Shown: piece after piece, positions 61,002 through 64,000 of the stretch
Layout of the letters: every line of letters starts with the position of its first letter
Numbering within the stretch: the stretch's first letter is position 1
Assembly (NCBI RefSeq): GCF_900104515.1
Contig: NZ_FNJL01000033.1
Location: forward strand, 1-64,000
Source of the DNA: Paracidovorax cattleyae
GTDB lineage: Bacteria > Pseudomonadota > Gammaproteobacteria > Burkholderiales > Burkholderiaceae_C
Length of the DNA stretch: 64,000 nt
Direction: 5' to 3'
Made by a program: the position numbers and the translations under genes
The notes under the pieces: generated by a model
Seen by the model: the letters and a program-made list of their open reading frames with translations, nothing else
What the model was told of the DNA's origin: nothing
Database searches by the model: none

Positions 61002-62296
61002 CGGGGCCGGGCGTGCCATCGGGAGAGCCTGAAAGCCAGCCGTCGCAGGCCCTGCCGGTGGCGGCCTGCCTGGCGGCCTACCTGCTGTCCTGCCTGCAGC
61101 AGGTGGTGCTCGCGGGCCCTGCCGGCGGCGGCCTGTCGCTGGGCTCGGTGGCGCTGCTCGGCGGCATGCTGGCTGTCTCGGCCTGGGCGCTGTGGCGGCA
61201 CGGCGTGCCACCCTGTCTTCGCAGGCCGCTGCTGGCGATCCTGGCGTGCATGGTGGCGCTGGCTGCATCGGTGCTGGCCTCCGGGCATGCACCGCTCGCG
61301 TTTCGGTTCGCCGCGCGCTATGCCACCGCCCTGCTGGCGCTGTGGGCGATGCTCAACCTGACCGTGGCCTGTCCGCGCTGGCCGCGGGCTGCGGTGCTCG
61401 CGGCGTTGATCGCCCTGTGGCTCAACCTGGCGCTGGGCGTGGCCGTGCTGTTGCAGTGGCCGCCGGCACTGCGCCTCTCGCTGGCGTTTCACGCGGAAGA
61501 CACGTTCAAATACCTGCCGCGCACTTCGGGCATGTACGAGCATCCGGCGCTGCTGGCCGCGTCCTCGGTGGTGGTGGCGCTGCTCGTGCTGCAGTTGCAG
61601 CGCCGCGGCGAACTGGGCCGCGTGGCGCTGGCGCTGGCGCTGCTGGGCGCTGCCACCGCGCTGGCGCTCACCCAGGTGCGCAACGCCCTGCTGCCGGCCG
61701 GGCTCCTGCTGGCCTGGTGCGCCTGGCCCCGCTCCGGCCTGCCGCGCCTGCACCGCCGGCTGGCCGGTGCGGCGCTGCTCGGTCTGGCTGCCCTTGCCGG
61801 GCTGGTGCTCTGGCAGCGCTACGCGGACATGACCAGCGCCTCGCGGGAAAGCCTGCTGACCGCCGTGTCGCTGGGGCGGACCTACCTCTGGGCCGGTGCG
61901 GTCGAAGCGTGGCGCGGCCATCCCTGGTTCGGGCTGGGGCCGGGGGTGTTCCAGTTCCTGGTGCCCGACTACACCGGCGGCCGCTTCCTGCGCGGTGAGC
62001 TGCACGCGCACAACCTGGTGCTGGCCGCCCTGTCGGAGACCGGGCTGTGCGGCCTGCTGGCCGGCCTGGGCCTGCTGCATGCGCTCTGGGCACCGTTGCT
62101 GCGGGCCGGTGGCGGCGTGCGCCGCTGGGCGCTGGCGTGGCTCTGCCTGCTGCTCGGAATGGGGGTGTTCGACTTCTACCTGCCGTTCTATCCGTTTTCG
62201 CTGCACGCGGCGCTGGCGGTGGCGGCGATGTACGCCGAAGGGGCCGCAGGACTGCGGCACCGGACGGGGTACTCAGCGGCGCACCGCCATCCATGA
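60998..62296 (+). CDS. O-antigen ligase/polymerase family membrane protein
   Basis: A 432-residue protein with about eleven helices. The large periplasmic loop holds SLGRTYLWAGAVEAWRGHPW, FGLGPGVFQFLVPDYTGG and LRGELHAHNLVLAALSETG, the pattern of the Wzy/WaaL family (PF04932 type). It polymerises or transfers the polysaccharide at the periplasmic face. ATG overlaps the WecG-like stop (ATGA). Its end overlaps the convergent methyltransferase gene by 24 bases. With the partner at 57808-59143 frameshifted it may be the only working member. Confidence 0.88.
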   Translation: MTGPGVPSGEPESQPSQALPVAACLAAYLLSCLQQVVLAGPAGGGLSLGSVALLGGMLAVSAWALWRHGVPPCLRRPLLAILACMVALAASVLASGHAPLAFRFAARYATALLALWAMLNLTVACPRWPRAAVLAALIALWLNLALGVAVLLQWPPALRLSLAFHAEDTFKYLPRTSGMYEHPALLAASSVVVALLVLQLQRRGELGRVALALALLGAATALALTQVRNALLPAGLLLAWCAWPRSGLPRLHRRLAGAALLGLAALAGLVLWQRYADMTSASRESLLTAVSLGRTYLWAGAVEAWRGHPWFGLGPGVFQFLVPDYTGGRFLRGELHAHNLVLAALSETGLCGLLAGLGLLHALWAPLLRAGGGVRRWALAWLCLLLGMGVFDFYLPFYPFSLHAALAVAAMYAEGAAGLRHRTGYSAAHRHP

Positions 62297-62947
62297 CTTG
62301 GTGAGGCCGCAGAAGCGCTCGCCGACCAGCATGCCGTCGGGGAACAGGCGTGCCATGTCGCGGCGGGTCAAGAGCTGGATGCCTTCCACGAACCGGCGCG
62401 CCTGCGCGCGCGTGGAGGGCCGCGGCACGCGGCCCAGCGGCAGGCGATACAGCAACTCGGCCTGCCAGGCACGGGGCAGGAACTGGATGGCGGGCGCGAG
62501 GTAGTGCGGTTCGATCGGAAACCAGTAATTCGGGGTCTGCACGTAGTACCGTGGTGCCACGCGCCGTATTTCGCCGGCGAAAGCCTGCATCCTGGCTGCG
62601 TCGCCGACGTGTTCGATGACCGAATTGGAATGCGCGAGATCGAATGCGTTGTCGCCGAATGCCAGAGCGCAGCCATCGCCGAAGCACAGGCGCAGATGAG
62701 GCCGGGGCGGGCTGCCGCTGTGGGCATCAAGGTTGACCACGGTCACTTCGCAGTGGTTTTCTGCAAAGAATGTGTCCTCCACCTGCGCCCAGTAGGCCGG
62801 CGTTCCGCCGACGTCGATCACCCGGCAATGGCCCTGCCGGCGGTAGCAGTCCCGGACCAGTTCCATGAACAGCTGCATCCGCCGCGCGCGCAGGCGGGCG
62901 CTGAGCGACGCCGGATCGTTGTAGTCAGCTTGCGATGTCCACCTCAT
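62273..62947 (-). CDS. Class I SAM-dependent methyltransferase
   Basis: A 224-residue methyltransferase. The SAM loop is CRVIDVGGTPAYWAQVEDTF near residue 44, with VVNLDAHSG as the acidic strand end and AFDLAHSNSVIEHVGDAARM as the catalytic-side motif. RVAPRYYVQTPNYWFPIEPH is the typical continuation. The start at 62947 has GAGGAG upstream; an ATG at 62977 has none. It is transcribed away from the initiating transferase gene region on the minus strand and meets the polymerase gene tail to tail. Confidence 0.88.
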   Translation of the reverse strand: MRWTSQADYNDPASLSARLRARRMQLFMELVRDCYRRQGHCRVIDVGGTPAYWAQVEDTFFAENHCEVTVVNLDAHSGSPPRPHLRLCFGDGCALAFGDNAFDLAHSNSVIEHVGDAARMQAFAGEIRRVAPRYYVQTPNYWFPIEPHYLAPAIQFLPRAWQAELLYRLPLGRVPRPSTRAQARRFVEGIQLLTRRDMARLFPDGMLVGERFCGLTKSWMAVRR

Positions 62948-63020
62948 CCCATCGGACTCCTCTTGTGCGCGGCACATGCCGTCCGGCCGTCCGGTCTCCG
63001 GCCATGCTCCATCACCCTGT

Positions 63021-64000
63021 TCAGGATGCGTCCCGATCGAACAGCACGATCACGCAGGTCTGGGCGATGATGCTCAGGTCCAGCCACAGCGACCAGTGCT
63101 GGATGTAGTACAGATCGAACTCCACGCGCTTGCGCATCTTCTCCAGCGTGTCGGTTTCTCCGCGCAGGCCGTTGACCTGCGCCCAGCCGGTGATGCCCGG
63201 CTTGACGCGGTGGCGCTGCAGGTAGTTGGGAACCAGATCCTGGTACTGCGCACCATGGGCGAGGGCGTGCGGACGAGGCCCGACCATCGACATGCGGCCC
63301 TGCAGCACGTTGAAGAGCTGCGGCAGTTCGTCGAGGCTGGTGCGGCGCATGAAGGCCCCGAAGCGCGTGATCCGCGCATCGCCGCGCACCGTCTGTGGCG
63401 GAAAGTGCTGCGCGTCGTGCAGGCGCATGCTGCGGAATTTCCAGACCTCGAACGGGCGCCCGTCCCAACCCTGCCGCTGCTGGCGGAAGATCACCGGGCC
63501 GGGGCCGGACAGCCTGACGCCGGCGGCCAGCAACAGCATCAGCGGGCTGGCCAGCAGCAGCAGCGTGGCTGCCACCGATTTGTCGAGGCATGCCTTGAGC
63601 AGCCGGGAGCTGCGCGGCAGGGGGCGCACCGACAGCTCCAGCAGAGGCGTTCCAGCCAGCTCCGCCATGCCGTGGTGGATCATGCGGAAAGCGAAGATGT
63701 CCGGAATCCAGCGCACATGCACGCTCGTGGCGCCGAGGTGGCGCACGCTCTCGCGTATCAATGCCTCCTCGCGCATCGGCCATGCCAGCCAGACTTCGGC
63801 CACGCCATGGTCTTCCAGCCAGGACGGCAGCGCGGCGAGATCGCCGGCATTGATCGCCTCGGGCACCGGTGCCATTTGCAGTCCGGACCATGGACCGCTG
63901 CGGATGCGCTCCGCCACCTGCGCCACGCGCTCATGCGGCCCGAGCACGGCGATGCGCCGTGTGCCGATGCCGCGGCGGTGCAGCCAGCGCAGTGCGCGAT
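63021..64000 (-). CDS. Undecaprenyl-phosphate sugar phosphotransferase (WcaJ type), C-terminal part
   Basis: At least 326 residues are visible; the N terminus is outside the window. The bacterial sugar transferase domain begins at a membrane helix (LDKSVAATLLLLASPLMLLL) and contains GPVIFRQQRQGWDGRPFEVW, KFRSMR, TSLDELPQLFNVLQGRMSMV, GPRP and GITGWAQVNGLRGETDT. The preceding soluble part looks like the CoA-binding-like domain of WcaJ/EpsE. The enzyme links the first sugar phosphate to undecaprenyl phosphate and starts repeat-unit synthesis. It is read on the opposite strand to most of the locus. Confidence 0.93.
   Translation of the reverse strand, partial: RALRWLHRRGIGTRRIAVLGPHERVAQVAERIRSGPWSGLQMAPVPEAINAGDLAALPSWLEDHGVAEVWLAWPMREEALIRESVRHLGATSVHVRWIPDIFAFRMIHHGMAELAGTPLLELSVRPLPRSSRLLKACLDKSVAATLLLLASPLMLLLAAGVRLSGPGPVIFRQQRQGWDGRPFEVWKFRSMRLHDAQHFPPQTVRGDARITRFGAFMRRTSLDELPQLFNVLQGRMSMVGPRPHALAHGAQYQDLVPNYLQRHRVKPGITGWAQVNGLRGETDTLEKMRKRVEFDLYYIQHWSLWLDLSIIAQTCVIVLFDRDAS

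Overview
The window is high-GC, densely coded DNA from a betaproteobacterium. Protein types and gene style (a GTG-started second IF-1, many NMT1/THI5-type binding proteins, NCS1/NCS2 permeases, a fused malic enzyme) point to Burkholderiales, most likely Comamonadaceae of the Acidovorax type. This is inference from content; there is no rRNA gene to confirm it. I see no tRNA or rRNA gene, no CRISPR array and no complete prophage.

Left part (1-12.1 kb): the start of an IS5-type insertion sequence, a DMT exporter, an atypical SDR, and a minus-strand sugar or polyol catabolic operon. That operon runs TorF-like porin, FGGY kinase, class II aldolase, GSA-aminotransferase-like enzyme, degenerate aldolase-like protein, aldehyde dehydrogenase. 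A DUF2147 gene and a divergent MFS/TetR pair follow; they share an unusual ATAG-N6-CTAT repeat.

Middle part (12.1-37.7 kb): nitrogen-compound uptake and catabolism. It has two paralogous NMT1/THI5-type binding proteins, each paired with a nucleoside deaminase, an isolated ureD, and a permease/ATPase pair. It also has an NCS2 and an NCS1 permease, a hydantoin-racemase-like enzyme, two FCD-type GntR regulators, a chemoreceptor and a DctA carrier. One transporter promoter carries a textbook NtrC site plus a sigma-54 -24/-12 element. The NCS2, NCS1 and dctA promoters share a long operator-like element. Between these genes lie infA, a hydroxypyruvate-isomerase-like gene, an SDR, a large unrecognised protein with the look of a secreted effector, a decayed GNAT gene and a malic enzyme.

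Right part (37.9-49.5 kb): a divergent gene cluster that reads as a lasso-peptide-type RiPP system. The minus operon holds three phage-tail-collar proteins, a GNAT, a 51-residue precursor-like peptide and an asparagine-synthetase-like cyclase without the glutaminase cysteine, and it ends in a clear terminator. The plus operon holds a methyltransferase, a PqqD/RRE protein, an HPr-kinase-like protein, a sulfotransferase, a nucleotidyltransferase-fold protein, a transglutaminase-like B2 protease and an ABC exporter. Together these could make, trim, cyclise, decorate and export one small peptide. The collar proteins and the sulfotransferase make the set unusual.

Far right (49.5-64 kb): the plus operon runs by GTGA-type overlaps into an exopolysaccharide/O-antigen-like locus. 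It contains a broken flippase, a Wzz-like protein, an epimerase, a flippase, AsnB, two methyltransferases, glycosyltransferases, WecG/TagA, two Wzy/ligase-type proteins (one frameshifted in a G6 tract) and a WcaJ-type initiating transferase cut by the window edge.
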